From CAZLPZ01 sp964561535 (GTDB taxonomy: Bacteria > Pseudomonadota > Alphaproteobacteria > Micavibrionales > Micavibrionaceae): DNA of 62,976 nt. The stretch covers positions 1 to 62,976 of the forward strand of contig CAZLPZ010000004.1 of the NCBI GenBank assembly GCA_964561535.1, written 5' to 3'. The notes beneath the pieces were generated by a model. That model ran no database searches. It saw only the letters and a program-made list of their open reading frames with translations, and had not been told where the DNA came from. Within the stretch, counting starts at the first letter, position 1, and every line of letters starts with the position of its first letter. Below, one piece after another: positions 42,730 through 51,356 of this stretch. The position numbers and the translations under genes are program-made.

Positions 42730-43764
42730 TTATTCCCTAAAATGTTTCATCAATTGTTCAACATGTGCGATTGGCGTCTCTTTGATAATACCGTGACTTA
42801 AATTAAAAATATGCGGATGTCCTGATGTTTGATTTTTGATCTTAATAATTGCCTCATCCAGATTTTTGCCGCCCTTTAATAAAATCTCTGGATCTAGATT
42901 TCCCTGCGTTGCCAATAATTTTGTTGTAATCAAATCCAATGATTCAAAATCAAAATCCTCATCACATTGAAGGGCCCGAATCCCTGTTTGATCAATATAA
43001 TCAAAAGTACGCTTAGAAGATAATCTTGGAAATCCAATAACCGGTATTTGAGGATGAGCAGCTTGCAGCGCTTTAATAATTTTTATTGTCGGTGCAATTA
43101 CATATCGATCATATAAATCATCTGTGGCGCGTGATGCCCAACTATCAAAAATTTGAATAATTTCAGCTCCTGCTTTGATTTGATCTTTTAAATATAAAAT
43201 TGTTACGCTTGTAATCTTTTCAATTAAGGCATCAAAAAAAACTGAATCATTTAATGCTAACTCTTTGGCTTCTGAAAAGAAATGATCTTTTCCTGACCCT
43301 GAAATCATGTAACATGCAATCGTCCAAGGGGCCCCTGCAAATCCAATTAAACTCGTTTGATCAAATTTTTCAATAATCAATTGTTTTTGAATGCCACGTA
43401 CTGTTTCTAAAACAGGTTCCCAAATTTTTTGAACATGAATATCCTCTAATTTTTTTAAATCTTCAAATGTCGTTACAGGTTTTAATCGCGGTCCTTCCCC
43501 TGTTTCAAACGTAAGATCAACCCCCATTGCATGGGGTACCACCAAAATATCAGAAAATAAAATTGCCGCATCAAACCCAAATCGCCGAATAGGTTGCATC
43601 GTAACTTCGGTTGCTAAAATTGGATTATAGACCAAATTTAAAAATGACCCCGCTTTTTGCCGTATTTTTTGATATTCCGGCAAATATCGTCCTGCTTGAC
43701 GCATGAGCCATATCGGCTGGCGGCTTAAAACATTTCCTGCCAATACTTTCAAAACGGGTTTCAT
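42730..43764 (-). CDS. hemE: Uroporphyrinogen decarboxylase
   Basis: The 344-residue enzyme decarboxylates the four acetate groups of uroporphyrinogen III. Its signature is RQPIWLMRQAGRYLPEYQKI (residues about 15-34), with AAILFSDILVVPHAMGVDL, GFAGAPWTIACYMISG, QIFDSWASRAT and FNLSHGIIKETP. The gene borders oriC: in Caulobacter and Rickettsiales the origin also lies next to hemE, which supports the origin call. First gene of hemE-hemH-hemJ. Confidence 0.97.
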   Translation of the reverse strand: MKPVLKVLAGNVLSRQPIWLMRQAGRYLPEYQKIRQKAGSFLNLVYNPILATEVTMQPIRRFGFDAAILFSDILVVPHAMGVDLTFETGEGPRLKPVTTFEDLKKLEDIHVQKIWEPVLETVRGIQKQLIIEKFDQTSLIGFAGAPWTIACYMISGSGKDHFFSEAKELALNDSVFFDALIEKITSVTILYLKDQIKAGAEIIQIFDSWASRATDDLYDRYVIAPTIKIIKALQAAHPQIPVIGFPRLSSKRTFDYIDQTGIRALQCDEDFDFESLDLITTKLLATQGNLDPEILLKGGKNLDEAIIKIKNQTSGHPHIFNLSHGIIKETPIAHVEQLMKHFRE

Positions 43765-43789
43765 AAAATTATCCTTTTTCTCGAAATGA

Positions 43790-44165
43790 CCTGATGGTTG
43801 TCGTCCAAATTAATTAAAGAGTCAAAGTTAATTTAAAGGTAGTTCTTTGTTATTAGGCCCTGTGAATAAGGGGGGTAATTTTTAATCCTCAATCTCATCC
43901 ACAGGGTATAAAAATTAAAATGCTTTATAAAAAGAAAAAAGAAAAATATTTTCTAAAATTATCCATTCGCATAATAAGGGGCTACTCACAGGAATAACCC
44001 CTTACTTGCCTATTCTGATGAATTGTGGATAAAGTATAAAGCGAAAAGAGTCACATATTATTAGACCCTTTATCAAGATGTTATACAGACACCTTGTGGA
44101 CGAATCGTTTAAATAATTTTGTGTTAAATAAATAATTTTTAAAATATTCAAAAAGAAAGATTTTC
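43790..44165. other. Chromosomal replication origin (oriC)
   Basis: This gene-free, AT-rich region beside hemE holds several DnaA-box-like 9-mers: TGTGGATAA at 44024 (exact); TGTGAATAA at 43861 and TCATCCACA at 43895 (one mismatch each); TTATCCATT at 43959, TTATACAGA at 44081 and TGTGGACGA at 44095 (two mismatches each). Two stretches could serve as unwinding elements (43904-43960 and 44104-44160, nearly all A/T). An inverted repeat AAGGGG/CCCCTT flanks 43977-44003. By eye the + strand changes from C-rich to G-rich across it. GapR, ParAB and parS lie nearby. Confidence 0.87.
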
Positions 44166-44169
44166 ATTC

Positions 44170-44784
44170 ATGTTTACAGATGCTTTTGTGAAATGTACGA
44201 CAGAAGAAATTATTTCTTTTTTAGAACGCCTTGATCAAGAAATAAAAAACCATGGGTTTATAAGTGAAGGACTTATTCTTCTTAAAAAACAAATTTTATT
44301 TTATCCAGATTCCTTTTTTTACGATATAACACAAGCCGATCAACATCCATCTAAAACAATGCAAGTTATAATATCAAAAAACAAATTTTATATATGTGAT
44401 GGTAATATTGATCGACTTTTAAAATTTAATAAAGATTATCCCCTTTTCTTGGATAAGACAGTTGCTCTTGATTATGTGCGATTTTATTTTGCACACAGTA
44501 TTGGCCCCCGGGGCATTTCTAAAATCATTGATACAGTAGATGATTTACAGCTTAAAGAGGAACCAACGCCTGTCTTACGCAAAGCGCTGCACGACAAAAT
44601 TATTCCGCTTGCTTTAAATGTTGTTCTTACAAATGGGGGATATCAAATACGTGGTACTCTATTGGTGGAACAAACAATTTTTAGTACTTTTATTAATATT
44701 AATTATATGGGACAAGTTGCCGTCGAATTGGGGCGCGTCCTTGCGGATTTATTACCCACGTCGTCTCGAATCCTTGAATCTTAA
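44170..44784 (+). CDS. Unknown AT-rich gene next to oriC
   Basis: The 204-residue product has no signal peptide or membrane span. Segments include EEIISFLERLDQEIKNHG, MQVIISKNKFYICDGNIDRL, YVRFYFAHSIGPRGISKIID and the C-terminal VAVELGRVLADLLPT. I do not recognise the family. The gene starts 5-10 nt after the origin region and is strongly AT-rich, like the origin. It is well-formed, with AAAGAAAGA upstream of the ATG, so it is likely real. Its position might imply replication-linked expression, but there is no functional evidence. Confidence 0.7.
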   Translation: MFTDAFVKCTTEEIISFLERLDQEIKNHGFISEGLILLKKQILFYPDSFFYDITQADQHPSKTMQVIISKNKFYICDGNIDRLLKFNKDYPLFLDKTVALDYVRFYFAHSIGPRGISKIIDTVDDLQLKEEPTPVLRKALHDKIIPLALNVVLTNGGYQIRGTLLVEQTIFSTFININYMGQVAVELGRVLADLLPTSSRILES

Positions 44785-44942
44785 TTCATTTTTAAATTAT
44801 TTTTTCGTGATTGTAATCTTTGATTCATCCTTCTCTCATCAAGATTTAACCAAAACAGCGGATAATAGAACTTGTTCAAGCAAGATGAAGTGTCTGTGAC
44901 CTTCATTTTTTGGTTTCTTTATATATGAAGGATATATCCGAA

Positions 44943-46208
44943 ATGTCGGACTTATTTGATTATTCAGCTCTTGTTGCATCATCGGGCATCCGTATGGCGT
45001 ATACTTTAAATAATAACCAACCTGTGAAATGTACATTGGTTAGTGAAGAGCCTTTGTTTTATTTAGATGTTGTCCCTACTGAAATTGAAGAGGATATATC
45101 GTTCGATTTTGCAGACCTTGATTTGATAAATAATTTGCACACAAATATCGATGATATAAACACATCTATGCCAGAAGAGATCACCTATAATATCTCGTCA
45201 GAGTCTATTTCATTATTCAAAGAACAATTTGGAAATAATAAGACATTTAAAAATAAATCTACTTTATTAGAATGCCTTGAAAAAATTCGTACAAGTCGTA
45301 TGGGGGCAACGTTACTTGATTTCATCGAAAGTCAAAAAGTAACGATTTTAGAAGCCGATCAAATGGCTACAATATTTTATGACCGGAAGAATGCACAAAT
45401 TACAGTGCGTCAAAATTTAACAACTATTGAAAAAACACTCCTCATTGTACGAGAATTACGCCGCGTCTGGCAACAAAAGAAAGGGGCATTGATTCACCCT
45501 TTATTATTTCATCCCGACCATGCGATTTTGGTCAATCGCCTTCAAGCAGCTGATTTAATGACAAATCTTATCCGGGTTGCCTGGGAAATGAAGTTAGCGG
45601 GGGATCAAACCGCATGGAATTATTTAGAAGAAAAAGGGTACAGTGATTTAACCAAAACATTTTCCCGGGAAGCTTTAACAGATTTCAGATCATTAAGTTC
45701 GGGGCATGCCTCAGCTGCAACATTTGAATCCTGGTTTATGTCAGAACGGTGCCGGGCATTTGATCGAATTTTAATTCAACAGATGCTCGCCGATTATCAA
45801 ACGTACGTGCATTCAGCAGGACATATTGAAACATCACGTGTGTTATCACATCAAATAATCTCTGCTTTAGGTGAAATGCCTTACGGTAATAATTACCTGT
45901 CGTCTCATGCCATGATTATTTTGGAAGACCCCATTTTTACGGAAATACGAGATCGGTCAAACGCAAATTTCCTATGGTTTATTAAGTTTGAGCAATCATT
46001 TAAACAAACGGAACGCGACTTGCATCAAGGGGAACAGACATCTTTATCTAAGGATTCTTCTGTCAATGCCTCAACAACCGCGACCATTCTTTCTCTACCC
46101 AAAATCGACGCTGATCGATCGGATCTTGCCAAACGTCACGTTCAAAACGGACAGACTAAAATCATCGATCTGCAAGGATGGCGTGCCCGCCGTCTTGATA
46201 CCCTCTAA
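44943..46208 (+). CDS. DUF6782-like putative metallopeptidase homologue (paralogue 1)
   Basis: The product of about 421 residues starts at ATG 44943 after GAAGGA; ATG 44925 and TTG 44910 are alternatives. The middle part (TTIEKTLLIVRELRRVWQQK, AILVNRLQAADLMTNLIRVA) resembles the DUF6782 putative metallopeptidase family as I recall it, whose HELRH-type helix would align with RELRR here, so both histidines would be replaced. Later segments include ATFESWFMSERCRAFDRILI. It overlaps the next gene by 26 nt, and that gene shows the same pattern. Cytosolic. Function unknown. Confidence 0.65.
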   Translation: MSDLFDYSALVASSGIRMAYTLNNNQPVKCTLVSEEPLFYLDVVPTEIEEDISFDFADLDLINNLHTNIDDINTSMPEEITYNISSESISLFKEQFGNNKTFKNKSTLLECLEKIRTSRMGATLLDFIESQKVTILEADQMATIFYDRKNAQITVRQNLTTIEKTLLIVRELRRVWQQKKGALIHPLLFHPDHAILVNRLQAADLMTNLIRVAWEMKLAGDQTAWNYLEEKGYSDLTKTFSREALTDFRSLSSGHASAATFESWFMSERCRAFDRILIQQMLADYQTYVHSAGHIETSRVLSHQIISALGEMPYGNNYLSSHAMIILEDPIFTEIRDRSNANFLWFIKFEQSFKQTERDLHQGEQTSLSKDSSVNASTTATILSLPKIDADRSDLAKRHVQNGQTKIIDLQGWRARRLDTL

Positions 46209-47166
46209 CCCATTCGGGTCTGCGTTTCATTTTGTGTTAAAACCTTTTTTTGATTACCGGCGATTATCATCTCCGGAAAAGGACTTCTTATTGTCTGAAA
46301 ATATCCAATGTCAAAATATTAAAGAATTAAAAGAAAAAGAAAGTGATTTCGGTCTGGATCGATCGGCAAAAGGACTTGGAGAATTTTTACAAAATATTTT
46401 AGATTCACTTTTGTGTTTTCCATTGGGGGAACAAATAAGTCATTCTTTTAAAAATGGCCAATGGACAATTGCTCTTCACGCATCCGATGATCAATTACCG
46501 CGTCTTGATATATCCGAAAAAATATTATCACTACCGAATAATCAAATGACCGTTGCTGCTATTTTAAGGTCGCCTTATTTCAGAAACCGATTAGTTTTGG
46601 CTTTTTTACAAGGGCTTCGGCGGGCGGATCGATTAGAAAATGCGAATTGGCCACGGTTATTGTCGCCATCATCTTTTTTATTGGCCGAACGGATTAAGGC
46701 TGCAGATGCTAATGCTGTTATGATGAATCTCGCCTATGGATTGGCTGGAACTTATCCCGATTTATGGCACCATGCCCAAGTCATGGATGATGGTGATATG
46801 ATTATATGGAGTCATTTGGATTTTGACCTTGCGGGGTCATTTCATGAATGGTTTCGACACAAAGGTCGCGTTGGCCGATCTGACCATCAAGCTCTTCAAA
46901 TTATGGATCAAAAAATCAGGGATACGCCAGATCCCGCCTTGTATCGCCGAGGATTAACTCTTGCTGCAATTCGGTCCTATTGTACAGTGGACACGCGGCG
47001 ATCCTATCTTGATGACCAAACGGGGATGATCACACTGGATGGTCTTGATACAATTGATGCCGCATATCTCGCTCAAATTGAACGGGATCAACATATTGTA
47101 ATGTATGGGTCTGTTGGTGTCCGGGATCGAAATCTTGCCGATCGTTTATTTTGGAACGTTACATAA
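46183..47166 (+). CDS. Paralogue 2 of the preceding gene, unknown function
   Basis: I place the start at GTG 46183, four nucleotides after AAGGA and inside the end of the previous gene; TTG 46195 is possible. The longer open frame upstream is the shadow of that gene. The 327-residue product has LVLAFLQGLRRADRLENANW, AERIKAADANAVMMNLAYGL and GSFHEWFRHKGRVGRSDHQA, which align in order with segments of the neighbour, so the two are diverged tandem duplicates. No HExxH motif is left. Its 3' end overlaps the convergent gene at 47146 by 21 nt. Confidence 0.65.
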   Translation: MPAVLIPSNPFGSAFHFVLKPFFDYRRLSSPEKDFLLSENIQCQNIKELKEKESDFGLDRSAKGLGEFLQNILDSLLCFPLGEQISHSFKNGQWTIALHASDDQLPRLDISEKILSLPNNQMTVAAILRSPYFRNRLVLAFLQGLRRADRLENANWPRLLSPSSFLLAERIKAADANAVMMNLAYGLAGTYPDLWHHAQVMDDGDMIIWSHLDFDLAGSFHEWFRHKGRVGRSDHQALQIMDQKIRDTPDPALYRRGLTLAAIRSYCTVDTRRSYLDDQTGMITLDGLDTIDAAYLAQIERDQHIVMYGSVGVRDRNLADRLFWNVT

Positions 47167-48102
47167 AAGGGGTTTTTGTAAAAAAGCAGGCCAAATGTCG
47201 ATCCAGCCCTGATGGTGATTTACTCCTGGAATAATAGAGATTTGAATACAAGATGAGCTTGGTAATGTCGATTGATAAGACAGGGCAATATCTTGAGGGA
47301 TGGTCGTATCATCGCTACCCACAAAATGTTGTTGGGGAATATGGGATAGGCGATCGCGCATTATGTTTGTTAGGGGGACGGTGTCTGGCATAGCAGAAAT
47401 TTGATGCAGGGTTGTAAAAGCGGTGTTGTCAACGTTTCCGGCAACTGTACGTAAAGTTTGAATATCCCGGCGCGACCCGGCCAGAATCAAGGCGATGTAT
47501 GCCCCTCCAGAATATCCAATTATATCAAAAGTCGGAGCTGAATGATTTGAAGAATTTCTTGGATGGGGCGTGGATTTTTGTACATTAATTTCCGAAACAA
47601 TTTTATCAATAGCGTTTTGATAGGCGTTCATGACACGTGGGCCAAACCGATGGGATGTCCAATCCCGTACGATACAGTTTTGCCCTGGCGTATTTAAGGA
47701 GACAAATTGGCAGGGTCGACCCAAATAAATGACATTGGGGCCAGAGTCTTTTAAGGCCAAATTTAACCCAACAGGATCAGATGGAGTCGGGTTCAAGGCG
47801 GGTTCATGTCGGGATATCCACGCGGCGCCATCTCCTTCAATATAGAGATGAATAGGGAGTGTCGGGTCGGTTATTCGACTGAATCGCCTTAAGATAAAGG
47901 GGGGGGCTGAAATCGTATCAGCAAAAAGCCCCCCTTTCTTTGCGATTTCCAAGGCATGATCTGTACGGTTTGCCGCCGATCCTGCAAAACAAGATATCAG
48001 TAAAAACGGGGATATTATCAGGATTATCCTCAAAGCATCCCGTTGGCTTGGTCTCCAATTTTTGATTTGGAGCGTGTCGAGAAAAGTAAGTGAAAATTTC
48101 AT
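47146..48102 (-). CDS. Alpha/beta-hydrolase fold putative lipoprotein
   Basis: The 318-residue product has an N-terminal hydrophobic stretch ending in a lipobox-like sequence (RIILIISPFLLISC), the beta strand LPIHLYIEGDGAAW, the nucleophile elbow FDIIGYSGGAYIALIL (Ser), and late QHFVGSDDTTIP (Asp) and IPGVNHHQGW (His), so a full Ser-Asp-His triad seems present. It is probably a membrane-tethered esterase or lipase. Substrate unknown. The start is ATG 48102; an upstream TTG is not needed. It is convergent with the paralogue pair. Confidence 0.8.
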   Translation of the reverse strand: MKFSLTFLDTLQIKNWRPSQRDALRIILIISPFLLISCFAGSAANRTDHALEIAKKGGLFADTISAPPFILRRFSRITDPTLPIHLYIEGDGAAWISRHEPALNPTPSDPVGLNLALKDSGPNVIYLGRPCQFVSLNTPGQNCIVRDWTSHRFGPRVMNAYQNAIDKIVSEINVQKSTPHPRNSSNHSAPTFDIIGYSGGAYIALILAGSRRDIQTLRTVAGNVDNTAFTTLHQISAMPDTVPLTNIMRDRLSHIPQQHFVGSDDTTIPQDIALSYQSTLPSSSCIQISIIPGVNHHQGWIDIWPAFLQKPLLCNVPK

Positions 48103-48228
48103 CCCATTATTTATACACAATTTTTTAAGAAAATCGATGATGACTACTTGAGGAGAAGAGAATTTTAACGTTATTATAGTTCTAGGAACGAATCTATCCC
48201 CTCCTTTTGTCGTTTATGGAAGAATCCC

Positions 48229-49269
48229 ATGTTTTCGCGCTTATTTTCTTTTTTATCGGCTGATATGGCCATTGATTTGGGTACCGCCAATACGTTGGTG
48301 TATGTGCGCGATCAAGGTATCGTTTTGAATGAACCCTCCGTTGTGGCGATTTCCAACTATGGTGGCCGTAAAGAAATTCGGGCCGTGGGGGTCGAGGCCA
48401 AGCAAATGCTGGGGAAAACGCCGGAAAACATCCAAGCCATTCGGCCTTTACGCGATGGGGTTATTGCGGATTTTGAAGTCACCGAAGCAATGATCAAGCA
48501 TTTTATTCGTAAAGTTCATAATAACCGTTGGTTTGCGGCACCAAAAATGGTGATTTGCGTGCCGTCGGGATCCACGGCTGTTGAACGTCGCGCGATTCAA
48601 GAATCGGCGGAAAGTGCGGGCGCCGCTGAAGTGCATTTGATCGAAGAACCAATGGCAGCGGCCATTGGGGCGGGGTTACCGGTATCGGAAGCCACCGGGT
48701 GTATGGTGGTTGATATTGGGGGCGGCACAACAGAAGTTGCCGTTATTTCGTTAAATGGCATCGTATACGCGCGGTCAGCCCGTGTGGGCGGTGACAAAAT
48801 GGACGAGGCTATTATTGCCTATATCCGCCGCGTGCATAATTTGTTGATTGGTGAAACATCGGCTGAAAAAATTAAAAAAGAAATTGGGTCGGCTTGTCCC
48901 CCGGCCGAAGGCGAAGGTCGGACGATGGAAATTAAGGGGCGCGATTTAATGAACGGCGTGCCCAAAGAATTAATGGTCACTGAACGTCAAATTGCCGAGG
49001 CGTTGATCGAACCCGTCGGCCAAATTGTCGAGGCGGTTAAAGTTGCGTTGGAACATACTGCTCCTGAACTTGCGTCTGATATTGTCGAACGTGGGATTGT
49101 TTTAACGGGCGGTGGCGCGATGCTGTCGAACCTTGATTTTGTTCTGCGTCATGCGACGGGTCTGCCGGTCACCATTGCCGACGATCCATTATCGTGCGTG
49201 GCGCTCGGGTCCGGTCGTGTTCTTGAGAATTGGGACGCGATGAAATTGGTATTGATTGGGTCGTATTAA
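48229..49269 (+). CDS. mreB: Rod shape-determining protein MreB
   Basis: The 346-residue bacterial actin has AIDLGTANTLVYVRDQGIVL (phosphate 1), VVDIGGGTTEVAVISLNGIV (phosphate 2), EEPMAAAIGAGLPV, VGGDKMDEAIIAYIRR and GIVLTGGGAMLSNLDFVL. It forms membrane-attached filaments that position RodA-PBP2. It is followed by a terminator, not by mreC, which is unusual for the group; mreC-mreD-mrdA-rodA lie at 20.5-25.1 kb on the opposite strand. Confidence 0.97.
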   Translation: MFSRLFSFLSADMAIDLGTANTLVYVRDQGIVLNEPSVVAISNYGGRKEIRAVGVEAKQMLGKTPENIQAIRPLRDGVIADFEVTEAMIKHFIRKVHNNRWFAAPKMVICVPSGSTAVERRAIQESAESAGAAEVHLIEEPMAAAIGAGLPVSEATGCMVVDIGGGTTEVAVISLNGIVYARSARVGGDKMDEAIIAYIRRVHNLLIGETSAEKIKKEIGSACPPAEGEGRTMEIKGRDLMNGVPKELMVTERQIAEALIEPVGQIVEAVKVALEHTAPELASDIVERGIVLTGGGAMLSNLDFVLRHATGLPVTIADDPLSCVALGSGRVLENWDAMKLVLIGSY

Positions 49270-49270
49270 A

Positions 49271-49301
49271 AAGAGGGGAGAGGGGTTTTCTCTTTCCTCT
49301 T
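49271..49301. terminator. Hairpin terminator between mreB and ubiB
   Basis: AAGAGG...CCTCTT forms a stem, extended inside by GGAGAG...CTCTTT, with a TTTT loop, in the 39-nt gap between convergent stops. It is imperfect and has no clean T-run, so this is a moderate call. Confidence 0.5.
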
Positions 49302-49308
49302 CACTACG

Positions 49309-50649
49309 CTACAATCCTACATTTTTTAACGCACCCTTTTGTGTTTTTTCCAAAATTTTTATATCGAAATTGGCGATCATCTCATTAAACACGCGGTGCC
49401 AATTGACCTCGGCTTTCAAGTGGAGGAAAACGGATCCCAGCCCCAACGCCGCACGGTCAATAAACACAAATTCACGGGGGACACGTACGCCCCCTTGGCT
49501 CCGCAGTCGTTTGTGCACTTCTTCGGCCGTCTCGCGACCATAAATACCATTCGTTATTTCCCCAATGGGACGGACATTATTATCCAATAAGGGGGCGTAT
49601 AAAAATTTAGCCCATAGGGTTAAGGTGTCGATCAAATCATTCGATAATCCGGTGAATCCCCATGTCTCAAAGGCATGGACGGCGAGTGCGCGGTCGTCAC
49701 GTTCCAAGGCATGGTATAAATCAATCACGCCACCGACAAATTTGCTTGGGAAAATTCGGACACATCCAAAATCCATTAAATTAATGGACAAATCATCACG
49801 GACTGAATAATTCCCTAAATGAGGATCGCCATGAATAACGCCATATTGATAAAATGGAATATACCAAGCACGAAATAAATTCATCGCAATTTGGGATCGA
49901 TCCCCGCGAGAAGATGTTTTATAATTTAAAATTTTTTGACCATTCATCCACGTTGCCGTTAATAAACGAGGAGTAGATAGTTCGGGGACGAGAGTTGGTA
50001 CATGAACGCCCGGTACAGAACTCAACATATCTGCATACAATCGCATGTATTTTGCTTCAAGCACATAATTAAGTTCTTCATGCAATCGATCCGATAATTC
50101 GGCATGAATTTGATCTGTTTGAATGGCGGTATCATATTTTTGGTACAGGCTAAAAATAAAATTTAATTGCCGTAAATCGGCATCAACGGCCGACATCATG
50201 TCCGGATATTGAATTTTGCAGGCAACATTTCGGTCGTCATGTAAAACGGCTTGATGCACTTGTCCTAAACTTGCTGCTGCGGCGGGGGCTATGTTAAAAG
50301 ATTTAAATTTTTTTGCCCAAGTTGGCCCGAGTTCGGTGCCCATACGCCGTTTCACGAATGCAGGGCCCATCGGGGGGGCGTTTGATTGCAATTCTTGAAA
50401 AGCCGTTGCGTATTCAGGAGGTAGCGCTTCAGGGATTGTCGATAAAATTTGTCCGACTTTCATCAAGGGCCCTTTTAAATTGCCAAGAGCCGTAACAAGT
50501 TCTGCCGCATGTACATTACGGTCAATATCAATACCAAAGAATTTTTGTCCAGCCAATCGGGTGGCCAATTTTGCTGCCGCACCCGTGACACGCGCATAAC
50601 GTACGACACGGCCCGTTAAATGGCTTTTGTTGTCGTCTTTGGAATCCAT
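49309..50649 (-). CDS. ubiB: ABC1/UbiB-family atypical kinase (AarF)
   Basis: The 446-residue protein has the diagnostic KxGQ motif in LMKVGQILSTIPEALP, the Ala-rich loop APAAAASLGQVHQA, the lysine strand NVACKIQYPD, ExD-type LHEELNYVLEAKYM, and GVIHGDPHLGNYSV with the metal-binding NLMDFGCVRIF. Family members (UbiB/Coq8/ADCK3) support ubiquinone synthesis through ATPase activity. No C-terminal membrane pair as in E. coli UbiB, so it is closer to the Coq8/ADCK group. The start is ATG 50649 after AAGGAG. It is divergent from coq9. Confidence 0.93.
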   Translation of the reverse strand: MDSKDDNKSHLTGRVVRYARVTGAAAKLATRLAGQKFFGIDIDRNVHAAELVTALGNLKGPLMKVGQILSTIPEALPPEYATAFQELQSNAPPMGPAFVKRRMGTELGPTWAKKFKSFNIAPAAAASLGQVHQAVLHDDRNVACKIQYPDMMSAVDADLRQLNFIFSLYQKYDTAIQTDQIHAELSDRLHEELNYVLEAKYMRLYADMLSSVPGVHVPTLVPELSTPRLLTATWMNGQKILNYKTSSRGDRSQIAMNLFRAWYIPFYQYGVIHGDPHLGNYSVRDDLSINLMDFGCVRIFPSKFVGGVIDLYHALERDDRALAVHAFETWGFTGLSNDLIDTLTLWAKFLYAPLLDNNVRPIGEITNGIYGRETAEEVHKRLRSQGGVRVPREFVFIDRAALGLGSVFLHLKAEVNWHRVFNEMIANFDIKILEKTQKGALKNVGL

Positions 50650-50729
50650 TATAGGTGACGCTCCTTTTCCTATTGCCAAGCACAATAACCCTGAATTGCC
50701 TTTAGCTCAAGTCTGTGAAAGAATGTGTT

Positions 50730-51338
50730 ATGACCGAACATAAAATGCTTCAGAAATCTATTGACGAGAAACGCGATTCTTTTTTAGAAAATGCGTTGCC
50801 TTTTGTTGCAACAGAAGGGTGGTCAAATGCGCTAATACATCAGGTATCTGCCGAATTGGGCGTTGATCATGATTATTTTATGGCGTTATTTCCCGGGGGT
50901 CTTGAAGATTTGGTCGCTCAATTTTCAGATGTTTTGGATCGTCGAATGATCGAAAGTTTGGCGGACCAAAAAAATAAAAAAATGAGGGTGCGGGATAAAA
51001 TCGAAGCAGCTGTTCTTGAACGTTTTGCTGTTGCTGAACCCTATAAGGACGCATCGCGTCTGGCATTGGCGTATTGGTCTGTTCCACCGCGTACTTTACG
51101 GGCGGCACGTGTTGTCTGGCGTACAGCAGATCGGATGTGGGATTTTGCAGGGGATACCGCCACAGATTATAACCGTTATACGAAACGAGGGCTATTATCG
51201 GGTGTGATTACCTCAACAACATTAGTTTGGATCAAAGACGTGACGGATGATTATGCGATGACACGTTCTTTTTTATCGAATCGTATTGATAATGTTTTGG
51301 AACTTGGGCAAGCACTTGGTAAGATAAAACCACGCTAA
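50730..51338 (+). CDS. COQ9-family protein (ubiquinone biosynthesis)
   Basis: The 202-residue protein has a TetR-like helical N-terminus (ENALPFVATEGWSNALIHQV) and the COQ9 C-terminal segment RVVWRTADRMWDFAGDTATDYNRYTKRGLL, which holds the family's conserved W..AD..W...GD.S.D.N.Y.KR pattern (here D.A.D). COQ9 binds lipid and the quinone precursor and presents it to a hydroxylase. The start is ATG 50730. The gene is divergent from ubiB with an 80-nt gap, a pairing that fits one pathway. Confidence 0.92.
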   Translation: MTEHKMLQKSIDEKRDSFLENALPFVATEGWSNALIHQVSAELGVDHDYFMALFPGGLEDLVAQFSDVLDRRMIESLADQKNKKMRVRDKIEAAVLERFAVAEPYKDASRLALAYWSVPPRTLRAARVVWRTADRMWDFAGDTATDYNRYTKRGLLSGVITSTTLVWIKDVTDDYAMTRSFLSNRIDNVLELGQALGKIKPR

Positions 51339-51356
51339 AAATAAAGGTAAAAAAGG

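Noticed and set aside
43801..43860. CtrA-type sites (TTAA-N7-TTAA) in oriC
   Set aside because: Several TTAA tetramers occur (for example TTAATTAA), but none has the 7-nt spacing, so CtrA control of the origin is not claimed.
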